Below are positions 42,937 to 52,484 of a stretch of 64,000 bases of DNA, piece by piece. Under the pieces are notes generated by a model that was not told the origin of the DNA, searched no databases, and was given only the letters and a program-made list of their open reading frames with translations. The stretch comes from Euborellia annulipes (lineage: Eukaryota > Arthropoda > Insecta > Dermaptera > Anisolabididae), in assembly GCA_023213315.1 (NCBI GenBank), contig JAKCPI010006242.1:186001-250000 (forward strand), in the 5' to 3' direction. How positions within the stretch are numbered: the first letter of the stretch is position 1; each line of letters begins with the position of its first letter. The translations under genes were made by a program, and so were the position numbers.

Positions 42937-43322
42937 AAGGTGCGCGTCTCGGAAAACCGTTAAAACACGATTGACTCGAGGCGGCACCAGATAGCGTTAG
43001 TGTTCCCCCATTGGATAACACGCAACTTGTTCCATTTCATTCTAGACCTTCCAGCTAATTAATTAAAGGCAAAAAATTAATTATTTTTTAACACAATGAT
43101 TACTAATTTAATTATTTACAACTTATAGAGCTCCTTTTTTAAAATATCTTTTATTTAATGCCATTAATCTAAAAAAAAATTTTTTTTTCGAAAATCAAAA
43201 AAAGGGCTTCTATAAGTTGTAGATATTTTAAATAGCTTTAATTTAAAAAAATTTGAGGTCGATAGCTTCAAAATTGTGGCCGCTGGAAAGCCCCAAAATT
43301 AGCACCCCGAGACGCGCACCTT
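42937..43322. mobile_element. 386-bp MITE with GC-rich TIRs
   Basis: AAGGTGCGCGTCTCGG and CCGAGACGCGCACCTT are perfect 16-bp inverted repeats. AATATT lies next to both ends (42930-42935 and 43323-43328), a possible TSD. The interior is AT-rich apart from CTCGAGGCGGCACC near the left end. No ORF; superfamily unknown. Confidence 0.8.
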
Positions 43323-43783
43323 AATATTCAGATGCCTATGAGTAAATGAAGGAATTAACTTTTTTTATATAATAAATAATAATAATAGTATCAAAGTTTT
43401 TGATTTTTTTCCTCCTTCAGCATTCGATTAATCAGGCAACAAACATAATTATACACGAATGATATTCATTATTTTCAAAAAAAAAAAAAAAAAAAACCAA
43501 ATAAACAAAATAAATTTATCTTCAAAATATTCATGAATTGTGATTTTGATTTTAAATGGTAAACAGAGTTCTAATTTTGAAGGATCACGAGTCAATAATA
43601 AACATGAATTATTTTGCAAATTGATTTCTATTGTTTATACGAGTTTATGATGTGAATACGTCTTTAACATTTGAACATTTGCTACTGGAGGGAATGAATA
43701 AAAAATGATAAAGTTAATTAAAACTTACAAAATCTAAAATTATTTTAAGTACGATATATTAGAGAGTCGATGCAAACTTATTT

Positions 43784-43893
43784 ATATCATTTGGTATCCA
43801 AATGATTTAAATTAATTTTCATCTGACTGTCTGATTTTTGTCAACACCTCTATCTAGCCTCTCGACCAATAGGTGTAGTGTAATTTATCAAAA
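43784..43893 (-). mobile_element. SINE1 copy, heavily decayed
   Basis: CATTTGGTATCCAAATGATT, GACTGTCTGATTTTTG and CCTCTCGACCAATAGGTGTA correspond, in order, to the minus-strand SINE1 body and tRNA-like head. Confidence 0.5.
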
Positions 43894-43915
43894 ATAAAAT
43901 TTATTATTTTCTTAC

Positions 43916-44031
43916 TTTGATACTTTTCCGGGATCTCGATGATGGGATGAAGGAGCAGAAGAAATTCCATCTTAGTTTAGTTAATATGAAGTGAGCCTCA
44001 CTGAGTCTGATGAACACAACTTTCAAAAACA
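43916..44031 (-). other. Candidate exon 1 of a minus-strand gene
   Basis: On the minus strand: possible acceptor TTGAAATTGTTCCAG/TG at 44032 and strong donor ATCAAA/GTAAGAAAA at 43915. One frame is open across all 38 codons (ending FCSFIPSSRSRKSIK) and joins in phase to frame 1 of the 38051 island. An ATG at 43970 opens another frame (MEFLLLLHPIIEIPEKYQ) that joins frame 3 of that island. Both remain possible; a noncoding exon is a third option. Confidence 0.35.
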
Positions 44032-44675
44032 CTGGAACAATTTCAAAATAAGAAAAATTAATTTAATAGAAATAAAGATTAAGAATTAAAAATAATTGAC
44101 CATCGAAACTAAACCCAAATTTTTTCTCGAAATAATATTATTTCTGGATAAAAATTAAGATTATAATATTCAGTGATATTTAATTTACTGTCTTTGAACT
44201 GGATTTTTTTACTTTCTCTTACCTCTTTTATGCTAATATATAGAGAGAGAAAGTATTGGATCCATGTCAAAAATTCAATGTTGAGATTTTAATGGATATA
44301 CACGTTTTGAAGTCCCCTGAATCTAAAAAAGTGGTTTAGGCGACTTGGTCTCTGTGTGTGTGTTATTTTAAAGTATGAAGAAATTGAGTTAGGAGGTTGA
44401 AATTTTATATTTAAGTTAGACACCCACCTAGGGCGTGAAAATAAGCTTTTAAATCGGCCAAAAAGTACTAGTGGTTTTTTCGATTTTCTCCAAATTTTGA
44501 TTAAAATTCAAAAATCGATTATATTTTAGATGCTCTTTAAAATGTATATTCTCATTTTGCCATTGAAATCTTTTGAAGACCACTTTACTTTTGTACTTCA
44601 TAGAAAAGATAGGAAAAATGATTGCCATGGTAATAAAATATAAATATTTTTCCATGTTTATAAATTTTATATCTG

Positions 44676-44951
44676 CCCCCGGGTTTGGCGTAGTAGGTAG
44701 CGCGCCTACCTCCTATACCAAACGTCGCGGGTTCGGACCCAGGCAGTCCGATGATTTTATTTAAGCCATTTGGATACCAGATGACTTAAATAGAAATGCC
44801 TGACCCTACAATAGATATATTCTCTACAACGGTTATCGTCAAAGTCTTATATGGCCTAAGTTGCCGAAAAGACTGTATGAATGTGTGTGTGAATGGGAGT
44901 GTGAATGAGAAAAAAGTGTGAATGTTTTTTTAATAAAAAAAAAAAAAATTT
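44676..44951 (+). mobile_element. tRNA-derived SINE, family SINE1, nested
   Basis: Head GTTTGGCGTAGTAGGTAGCG and B box CGGGTTCGGACCCAGG, body, (TG)-rich tail and poly(A). Direct repeats ATTTTATATCT lie on both sides (about 44665 and 44950). The A box differs slightly from other copies (GGCGTAGTAGG). Confidence 0.85.
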
Positions 44952-44974
44952 TATATCTAAAATTCAAATGTACC

Positions 44975-45225
44975 GTTCGCCCTCGGGGCTTGGTGTAGGG
45001 GTTAGCGTGCTAACCTCGTATACCAAAAGTCGCGAGTTCGGACCCCAGGCAGTCCGATGATTTTATTTAAGGCATTTGGATACCAAATGGTTTAAAAAGA
45101 AATGCCTAGAGCCCCAATAGATATATTTCAACATACGAGTGTCGTTAAAAGTCTTAAATGGCATAAGTTGCCGAAAAGACTGTGAATGAGAAAAAAGTGA
45201 GAATGTTTTTAAAAAAAAAAATATA
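44975..45225 (+). mobile_element. tRNA-derived SINE, family SINE1, nested
   Basis: Head GCCCTCGGGGCTTGGTGTAG, B box GAGTTCGGACCCC, body and A-rich tail. Flanking TGTACCGTTC and TATACCGTTC form the target duplication. It inserted 25-30 bases from the previous SINE, in the same Family A copy. Confidence 0.88.
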
Positions 45226-45359
45226 CCGTTCTGTCGGAAACTAAATATGTGTCGACACCAAAAATATGGTGTGACAAGCACAGAACACAACTTTCGATTA
45301 CCGAAAGTAAGAGAAAGTTGTGTGCTGTGCGACCAGTCACGCCAGATTTTTTCCTTAAA

Positions 45360-46080
45360 TTTCAAGTTTTTTAATGTTTTTGTTCATAGGATTCAAAACC
45401 AAATAGAAATCCTTAAAAAACACAGCCCTTAAACTGACAATTATTTTTTTTTTAATTTTTTCAAAGGTGGTTGTCACATTAATTTTCCGTTTTGGAATGC
45501 TAAGTTAGCAAAAAAAAAAAAAAAAATCTGAACATCTGCCAAAATCTTTTCTCAAGCCTTAATTAGAGAGATTTCTGAATGTCTGTATATTATTTATTAA
45601 TACAAAGTTTTGTTAAGAAAGAAAGAGAAGGGTTGAAAGAAAAAAAAAAAGAATAAAGAAAAATGGTGATTTATAGAAATTAAATTCGAGTCATTAACTT
45701 CCCGGCTGGAAATAATTTTTAACTAATTAAAAGATATATAGAAATCCATAATTTACTCCATTAATTTTCTAACAGGTGGGTGAGAGTTTCTTCTTTGTAC
45801 TGAGAAATTGTTCCGTTAAACGAGTCATTTGTTTTCTTTTTTTTTTTCACCCTCGAAAGTTATCTAAGATGTACAATGCATTTATCACTATATTCAATAA
45901 AAAAAAAAAAAATTCCGTCAAAAGGAAATATGTTGCTAAAATATATAAAGAGAATTTAAAGTTGATTCGCCAGAGAGCAGCAGCGTTCAATAGATCAATA
46001 GCAATTTAATTTGTGACCTATATTCCGGGGGATGGAATTTTTTCGCAAATTCCACTTCTAAATACCTCCGAGTTTTAACC
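45360..46080. other. AT-rich interval with one open frame
   Basis: A 77-codon plus-strand frame at 45776-46009 ends KIYKENLKLIRQRAAAFNRS. The tail is amphipathic and basic, and a pyrimidine-AG (TTTTCTAACAG) lies directly upstream of GTGGGTGAG. No domain is recognised. It could be a chance frame. Confidence 0.25.
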
Positions 46081-46500
46081 GAAGGCTTTAGATTTCCCAT
46101 TTAAAGCCATCTCTCTCTCTCTCTCCCTCTCTTTCTGAATAGAGTGGATGGTTTTCGCTTTGACCGCTTCATCCAAAGGTTAATAAATATTTTTGATTTG
46201 ATCCTCTCTCTGACCTTCTTTAAAATGGCAAGAATTCTTGTAATAAATACCCCCGCTCTTCTCTACCACGGTTTAATAATTTTAATGCTAATCAAGCTGG
46301 CTTTGACCTATGTATATTAAATTTTTATTGCGTTCTTTGTTCTCGACTCATTTAGTGGTTCTCATTCTTAGGCTATTAATTGGATAAAAAAATTTCCAAT
46401 AATTTTATCTTGATCTTATCCTATTCGAGTGGCACTTTTATCTTTAATAAAAGGGCGAGAAAAGGCAAGCCCGTCTCACGGCCTGACGCTTGAAGGAAAA
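46080..46500. other. Unique moderate-GC island, possible conserved noncoding element
   Basis: No match to any repeat in the window, balanced composition, and clusters of words such as GGCTTTGACC, CTTATCC and TTTAATAATTTTAATGC, a pattern common in regulatory DNA. A (CT)n tract lies at 46112-46128. No ORF. Regulatory function is a guess from composition. Confidence 0.3.
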
Positions 46501-46514
46501 AAAATGTTGACATA

Positions 46515-47165
46515 AAGTCCCCAGGCAACTCTACGAGGAGAGGGAGTTGCTGTGACATCCCCGTCCTGTGGAAGGGACGTAAAGAAGGTTCCCTCTCAGC
46601 ATGGGCGTAGCCAGGGGGAGGCAGGGAGGGGCCTTTGCCCCCCCCTGGCTTGCCCTAAAAATAAAAAAAATAAAACAAATATATATATATTTCCCATTGG
46701 GAATTTTTTTTTTAACGCCGCAATCCACTACATTAATTTAATTTTTTTTTTATTTAAATAAATAATTAATAATCTATGTATATATTAATTGCAAACCCCC
46801 CCTCTCGCTCTAACGAGGGGTTGGCCCCCCCTAACAAGATGTCTGGCTACGCCCATGCCTCTCAGTGATGCATTCTTCAAAAGGAGTAGGCTACACGCCG
46901 GTGCTGAGGGAGTCCCTCCTCAACTAGGACATCCTCCCTAGCAAAGAAGAGGTGAATAAAAGGAACCGGGTGGAGCCAGAAATAAAGATTAGCTCATTCG
47001 TTAGAAATGAACACAGGAGGAGTTAGAGATAGGAAATGATGTAACTTCACGGAATGCCGGTAGATGGCTACCTGGCAAAAGGCCATTTGGGTTTGAAGTA
47101 TGCGTTATCGTGCACGTAAACACCTCGGGGAGCGCGGTAGAAATTTTAAAGAATAATAAATAATA
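46515..47165 (+). repeat. Family E repeat, copy 2, split by a hAT MITE
   Basis: GTGACATCCCCGTCC, GAAGGTTCCCTCTCAG [MITE] TCAGTGATGC, ACATCCTCCCTAGCA, AACCGGGTGGAGCC, GAGTTAGAGATAGGAAATGA, AATGCCGGTAGATGGCTAC and ATCGTGCACG follow the order of copy 1 at 15365. It forms an inverted pair with 47440-47655. Confidence 0.65.
46600..46857. mobile_element. hAT MITE with TSD CCTCTCAG
   Basis: Ends CATGGGCGTAGCCAG and GTCTGGCTACGCCCATG are inverted repeats. The 8-mer CCTCTCAG flanks at 46592-46599 and 46858-46865. The 258-bp interior has G-rich and C-rich subterminal blocks and an AT-rich middle. Inserted into Family E. Confidence 0.92.
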
Positions 47166-47284
47166 ATTTATTAACTATTAAGCTTAACTATTTATTTAAT
47201 TCGAAGAGAAGTTGCTGTTAACGTTATGGAATGGAAAAGAATAAGTACAGGTGCAGCAAATGAAGAGAGTCTTTGGATGCCAAA

Positions 47285-47335
47285 TGCCGAAAAAGGAGAC
47301 CTTTCGGACAAAATTTATTTGTCCATCTTCAGTCC
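47285..47335 (-). other. Hammerhead-like RNA motif
   Basis: The minus strand reads CTGAAGATGGACAAA, a short loop, and TTTTGTCCGAAAGG: a 7-bp stem between CTGAAGA and CGAAA. It lies between the two inverted Family E copies. One extra base separates CTGAAGA from the stem, and stems I and III were not verified, so cleavage is uncertain. Confidence 0.35.
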
Positions 47336-47439
47336 TATTTATTTAACTATTTGAAATGCCTACCGGGATTCCTTTTTATTTGTAGTAAGAATTATTTCTG
47401 GCTGTGTTTAACACGAATACCTTTGAAGCTTCGGACCTC

Positions 47440-47655
47440 CCAAAGTGCTTTCGTATACGCAGCACCTCAAACCCAACCGGCTTCTGCACGTAGCCATCTA
47501 CCGGCACCTCGGGAAGTTACATATCTCTAACTTCTCCTGCGCTCTAGCTAATTAACTTATTTCTAGTTCCACCCGTTTCTTTTTATCCAATTTCTTCTAT
47601 GTGCTAGGTAGGTTGCCTTAGGTTGAGGAGGAGTTGCATCAATTATTTCCTATGT
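47440..47655 (-). repeat. Family E repeat, inverted copy 3
   Basis: CACCTCAAACCCAACCGGCT, GTAGCCATCTACCGGCA and TAGTTCCACCCGTTTC are the complement of the Family E blocks at 46970-47120. Confidence 0.6.
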
Positions 47656-47794
47656 AAACCTTAAAATACCGAAAAAAGCAAGGAAAGAAGATAGACAAAT
47701 TCATCATTTGACTATTTATTATCTTGACATTTAGTATAATTTTTTACTTTATAAATGAACTCGTGCCAAGATTGGTTTTCAAATTTCACCTGAA

Positions 47795-48008
47795 GTCGTA
47801 CCTAAAATTTTTTGTGTTTATTGAAGCTTTTGGGGTATAATTTATGGAAGTTTTTAATTATAGAGTTCATTTGAGTCGGAGCACACAGTACTTGATAATG
47901 GATGCAGAATAAGCAGTCGAATTGTGCAATATTTATATTTTTAATAAATAATTTAAACAAAATGTGGTCTATAATTAAAAAAATCCCATAAAAATAATAC
48001 CTAAAATT
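47795..48008. mobile_element. Small palindromic element
   Basis: GGTATAATTTATGGAAGTTT (with TTAATTATAGAGTTCATTT) is mirrored by AATGTGGTCTATAATTAAAA and CCCATAAAAATAATACC. TACCTAAAATTTTT occurs as a direct repeat at both edges (about 47799 and 47998). The centre holds ATGCAGAATAAGCAGTCGAA, a degraded hammerhead-like word. Related to 27990-28060. Confidence 0.5.
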
Positions 48009-48009
48009 T

Positions 48010-48930
48010 TTGTTCAAAGAAAAAACAAAACTCAAAGAAGAATTGACTTTCTTAAAGCCGCTAGCTTTAAAAAAGAAAAGGCTGTAAATTTTAAATTAAT
48101 TTTGGCTGCCTTGGTCAAATCCCCCTCGTAAAGATAATATAATAAGTACTGTAACTTAACCCAAATGATTGGTTCTTACATGACCATATAATCATTAAAA
48201 TAAAAGTTTATATTTCAATAAATCATACACTTTCAATTATTTATTTTTTTTTTAAGAAAACATTCTTCAAGTCTTTTTTTTTTTATACGAATGAAAAATT
48301 TAATAGTATATTCATTTTAATAAGTTATAGAGAAAGTATGATGTATGACATATGGAATTTTATATATTAATAGTTTTCTAAAGAAAGCTACTGACTAGCA
48401 ATGAGAGAGCATTTATTCTTCATAAGTTCGTTTTAGATCAAACTCAATATTTTATGTTTATTGAAGCTTAGGCAACTCATGAATTTTGTCCATTCCTATT
48501 TTGCCGAGATTTATTTCAAAAGAGGTATTTATAAAGTCAGAACTCGATCGAATATAAAATAAGATATATATCTTGAAAATATATTGGAAGTAATATTTTT
48601 TGATATTTTTTCTTGGTCTCTTGCCAAAAATTCAAAAAAAAAAAAAAAAAAAAAAAAAACTTTTCTTACAAGTTAATAATAACAAATTCTTTATATATTT
48701 ATATAGGAAATAATATCTCTTTGTTGTTAAAAAGGAAATGATAAATCTATACTATTATGCGGTTAATGAGAAATTTCTTGGCTCAGGAACTCACAATCTG
48801 GGAGTTAAAAAAATATTATTGTGCCTATGAGGGATGATAGTAGCCAAGTTACAGGGTCAATTGAATAAAAATCATTCATTTGAGACAGGATGGAATTTTT
48901 CGTTCGTTTTATAAACAAACAAATTTAAAT
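48010..48930. other. AT-rich unannotated interval
   Basis: Contains a poly(A) tract of about 25 bases near 48635-48659. No feature recognised before the LTR element. Confidence 0.5.
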
Positions 48931-48932
48931 TT

Positions 48933-49085
48933 TGTGATGTGATTGTATATTTGTATACAATGTTGCCATGTGTACGTTTGACAACATGGTTTTTTGTTTG
49001 TAACTTAACTTATAATAAACATACGAATTGCTCACGCCTATATCGCCTTGCTTATTCTAATATATATAATCGGTCTTGCTATTAC
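48933..49085 (+). repeat. 5' LTR
   Basis: 153 bp, about 97% identical to the 3' LTR by eye. Contains AATAAA (in TATAATAAACATACG), a possible polyadenylation signal. The final A of the canonical ...TTACA end is missing, lost at the deletion junction. Confidence 0.9.
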
Positions 49086-50764
49086 TTCAAAGTCAAGCCT
49101 TCAAAAAGATTAAAAAAGCTATTTCTAGTCCCCCTTGTCTTGCATTATATAGTTGTTCTAAAAAAACTATCATTTCTTCAGATGCTTCTTCGTTTGGGCT
49201 GGGTGTCGCCTTGTTCCAAATTCAAGAGGATGGTAAAAAACGTCCTGTAGCTTTTGCTTCAAGATGTCTATCTGAAGCTGAGAAGAAGTGGTCTCAAATA
49301 GAGAAGGAAGCTCTAGGTATTGCGTGGGGTTGTGATCGTTTTACCGAATATATTACTGGACTTCATTTTACTATTGAAACGGATCACAAACCTCTTTTAT
49401 CGATTCTTAAAAAGAAAGATCTAGATAATATTACTTGTAGACTTCAACGAATTAAGTTAAGGTTAATGAGATATTCCTTTGATATCATTTATACGCCTGG
49501 GAAAGATTTAATTATTGCTGATGCTCTTTCTCGTAGTCCTCATTCTAAGTCCGAAAATTGGAATTTATCGGAAGAAATATTGGCCTATGTTCAATTTATT
49601 GAATCAAATCTTCCTGCGTCGGATGAGAAAATTAAAGAAATTGTAGATAAAACTCAACTAGATGAAACTTGTCAATTTCTGATTAAATTTTGTAAATATG
49701 GTTGGCCTGAAAAGTCAAAACTTCCTGAAGTATGTTTTCCGTATTGGCAACATCGCTTTGATATTTCTTTTCAAAATGGTCTTTTATTAAAGGGTAGTCG
49801 AATTTTAATTCCTGTATCTATGAGAATTGAAATTTTAAATAAACTTCATGATGGTCATCAGGGCATAACTAAATGTAGAGCCTTAGCTAAACAGAGTGTT
49901 TGGTGGCCTCTCATTTCTTCACAATTAAAAGATGTTGTTGAACGTTGTGTTTCGTGTGCAAGATTCAGAACTGTTCAGCCTGAACCTTTACTTCCTAGTC
50001 CTTTTCCTCAACGTCCTTGGCAAATGGTAGGGATGGATTTATTGAAGACTAAAGGTCATTGGTATTTAATTGTAGCTGATTATTTTTCGAGGTTTATAGA
50101 AGTCGCAAAACTAAATACTATTTCTACTGAAAATATTTTAACACATATTAAGTCTATTTTTGCTCGTCATGGTGTACCAGAAGTCCTCAGATCAGATTGT
50201 GGTACACAATTTGTGAATTATAAATTTGAAGAATTTGCTAGAGATTATAATTTCAAATTGATAACGTCAAGTCCTTATTTTCCACAAAGTAATGGATTCA
50301 TAGAGTCCCAAGTCAAGAATTTTAAATATCATTTTGAGAAGTCGGAAGATCCTTATAAAATGCTTCTCAATTTAAGAAATACTCCTTTGGAAAATGGATT
50401 AAGTCCTGCCGAACTCTTAATGGGAAGGAAACTACGGAGTCCTGTGCCTATGATTCCTGAAAAACTTCAACCTATTTTTATGGATACGAATAAAATCAAA
50501 AATAAGGAAGAGGAAAGAATTAAGAAACAAAAAAAGAATTTTGATCGTCGACATGGTGCTAAGCCTTTATCTAATCTGGCAAGTGGCACCCGAGTTTATC
50601 TTAAGGATCGTTGTCAAGAGGGAGTTATTGTTGGTCTTCATCCACATTGTCCGCGTTCATATTTGGTCAGAACATCCGATGGAGACTTCCGTAGGAATCG
50701 TCAGACTATTGTTCCTATCAAGACGTCATCATCTTCGGTTTCATCTCAAGAAAGGGAGATGTGA
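49086..50764 (+). CDS. Partial pol: RNase H and integrase of Ty3/Gypsy-like element
   Basis: An uninterrupted frame with no Met at its start. It begins in the RT/RNase H connection (FKKIKKAISS), then RNase H (SDASSFGLGVALFQ; FTIETDHKPL; ADALSRS), the integrase HHCC zinc finger (HDGHQG, then CVSCARF), and the catalytic core (GMDLL, then RSDCGTQF, then SNGFIES, a D,D-E arrangement). It ends with a C-terminal domain (GTRVYLKDRCQEGV, PRSYLVRTSDGDFRRNR). The stop codon lies at the 3' LTR boundary. The complete lack of stops over about 560 codons suggests the deletion is young. It is unlikely to be expressed as a functional polyprotein. Confidence 0.92.
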
Positions 50765-50914
50765 TGTGATTGTATTTTTGTATACAATGTTGCCATGTGT
50801 ATGTTTGACAACATGGCTTTTTGTTTGTAACTTAACGTATAATAAACATACGAATTGCTCACGCCTATATCGCCTTGCTTATTCTAATATAATATAATCG
50901 GTCTTGCTATTACA
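50760..50914 (+). repeat. 3' LTR
   Basis: 155 bp, TGTGATGTGATTG to TATTACA. Differs from the 5' LTR by a few substitutions and a TATATA/TATAATATA length change. Confidence 0.9.
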
Positions 50915-50919
50915 AATTT

Positions 50920-51285
50920 ATAGTGTAGTATGTTATTTATATTACAGAGGGTTATTATAAAATATTTTCTTATCATGTATTCGTTCGGGTCTGTGTAAAT
51001 TTAAGGCTTTAAGGAGAAGTTGCATCACTTCTAGTCAACTAGCAAGCTTATCCGACGAAATTAGAAGGAAATTATCGATTTAGTAAACAAAAACCCCCTA
51101 ACCTTGAGTTAAAAAAAATGAGCTTTTCACATATATTGTATATGTAGCTATCTAGAGTATAAGAAAAGTTTGTGAAATTAACAACTTGATAAAGGCCTCA
51201 TTAATAAAGATTATTAAAAATAAAAATCAAAGAAATAAATTTATTAAAAATTAAAATAATTATTTATTTTTTTATTTTTATTTTA
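50920..51285. other. Interval with a weak Family E fragment
   Basis: 51010-51080 (GGAGAAGTTGCATCACTT) has faint similarity to Family E ends. The rest is AT-rich. Confidence 0.35.
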
Positions 51286-51287
51286 TT

Positions 51288-51470
51288 TAAGGTCTTTTTT
51301 TCGGCATCTAAGACCCCATCTTTAATTATTCTAATTGGATTGATAGCTAATAATTATTTATCTTTCACTAAAATTTAAAAATTTCAACAAAAAAAAAAAA
51401 ATAAACAAGCTTGTGTTCGTAATTCCAACCCTTAAGCCGAACTTTGGATCCTAGATAACAACAAAACTAC
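51288..51470 (-). mobile_element. SINE2 copy, decayed
   Basis: TTTCGGCATCTAAGACCCCA and TTCTAATTGGATTGATAGC match the minus-strand SINE2 body. The head is a degraded TTCCAACCCTTAAGCC region. An A-rich insertion lies in the middle. Confidence 0.5.
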
Positions 51471-51494
51471 GATCTGAGCTCTTTTTTAATCATA

Positions 51495-51690
51495 TGTTTA
51501 GCTTAACTAGATGTGAAAAGACTCAAAAGTCAACTAGCTTACCCGAGGGATAGCTAGTTAATTAGAAGTGAAGCAACCGGAAAATTGTGTAAGTTCCTCC
51601 AAGAGGTATTAGAGTTAGGAAATCAAGTAACTTCACGGGGTAGAGGGTTTGAGGTGTGCATAAAAGCGCCTCGGATAAATTAACGACCAT
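51495..51690 (+). repeat. Family E repeat, decayed copy
   Basis: TTAGAGTTAGGAAATCAAGT, AACTTCACGGGGTAGAGG and GGTTTGAGGTGTGCATAA follow Family E order with several deletions. Confidence 0.45.
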
Positions 51691-51699
51691 CCTTTTAGG

Positions 51700-51948
51700 C
51701 AAGGGTGGATACAAGAGGGTAATTACAAGGCCACCTCCCCCCCCCGATTTGAAAAAATATATTTTTTTTGGGAAAAATATTATTTTTAATATATATAAAA
51801 TTTTAAAAATTAATACTTAAAAATTCTGGTAAACAAGTACAGAAAGGACTTTTAAATTGGCGAAAATAAGAAAAAATATTGTATGCTGTGCGACCAGTCA
51901 CACCAGATTCCCTCCCTCCCCGGGGAAACTCCTCTAGATCCGCCACTG
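51700..51948 (-). mobile_element. hAT MITE, family M1, with TSD CTTTTAGG
   Basis: Left end CAAGGGTGGATAC and right end CTAGATCCGCCACTG. The 8-mer CTTTTAGG flanks at 51692-51699 and 51949-51956. Inverted relative to the 6.9-kb copies; contains GTGCGACCAGTCACACCAGA near the right end. Confidence 0.9.
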
Positions 51949-51956
51949 CTTTTAGG

Positions 51957-52480
51957 AATTACAACTAATAATAATTAAGCAAGAAGAACAGCACCAATTA
52001 AAAAAAAGAACCCCCATACAATTACAATCAACTTTAAATGGACCCTGTTACGCATTAGTGTGTCAAGCGCCAGCTACCGAGTTTTGAGAAAATTAATATT
52101 AAATATCCTTCATCTCAGAATCCAAATAATTAACATTAAAGTCTTTTGTTTTCATTGGATTATATATAATTTTTTTTGTCAATTGTGCAAGTAACATTAA
52201 ATATAAATTTTTTTAGGACATATTTCATAAAAAATATTATTAATTATAGCATTTGAAACAATATTCCGTGCTTAACTCAATTTTTAATTTTTTTTTGGCG
52301 CTTAACACACTAATGCATAACAGGGTCAAATAACTGATCTAAATGATTTTCGCTAATTTTACCATAGACTTGCGGATGTTAATTTTGACTAAAACCTCTA
52401 ATTTCTTCTGGAAACAAAACTTTTTCATATAATCAATGATATATGAGGCTTATTTAAAATAAAAAAAGAGGTTTTTGTAT
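51957..52480. other. AT-rich interval
   Basis: Short inverted similarity exists between 52041-52060 (GGACCCTGTTACGCATTAGT) and 52307-52325 (CTAATGCATAACAGGGTC), so 52041-52325 may be a small palindromic element with arms of about 50 bases. No TSD was found. Confidence 0.45.
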
Positions 52481-52484
52481 TTGA

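Larger units (their letters stand above)
44212..45355 (+). mobile_element. Family A element split by two SINE1 insertions
   Basis: Head at 44212 (TTTTTACTTTCTCTTACC), body to TAAATTTTATATCTG at 44675, a short stretch ATATCTAAAATTCAAATGTA between the SINEs, and the 3' part with terminal hairpin at 45230-45355 (ACACCAAAAATATGGTGTGA to CACGCCAGATTTTTT). Removing the two SINEs restores one element of about 0.6 kb. Confidence 0.8.
48933..50914 (+). mobile_element. Ty3/Gypsy-like LTR retrotransposon, internally deleted
   Basis: Two LTRs of about 154 bp (48933-49085 and 50760-50914), both starting TGTGATGTGATTG and ending GGTCTTGCTATTAC(A), are flanked by AATTT (48928-48932 and 50915-50919), a 5-bp target duplication. 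The LTRs differ at about four positions plus a 2-bp indel, so insertion is fairly recent. A purine-rich tract AAGAAAGGGAGA precedes the 3' LTR. The primer-binding site, gag, protease and reverse transcriptase are absent: the 5' LTR runs straight into RNase H coding sequence. Confidence 0.92.

Noticed and set aside
44676..45060. Complete tRNA genes suggested by A and B boxes
   Set aside because: Boxes are present, but the acceptor stem and anticodon arm do not close, and poly(A) tails and TSDs identify SINEs.
48939..49250. 103-codon plus-strand frame starting in the 5' LTR
   Set aside because: Out-of-frame reading of the LTR and RNase H region; the real pol frame is the overlapping one.
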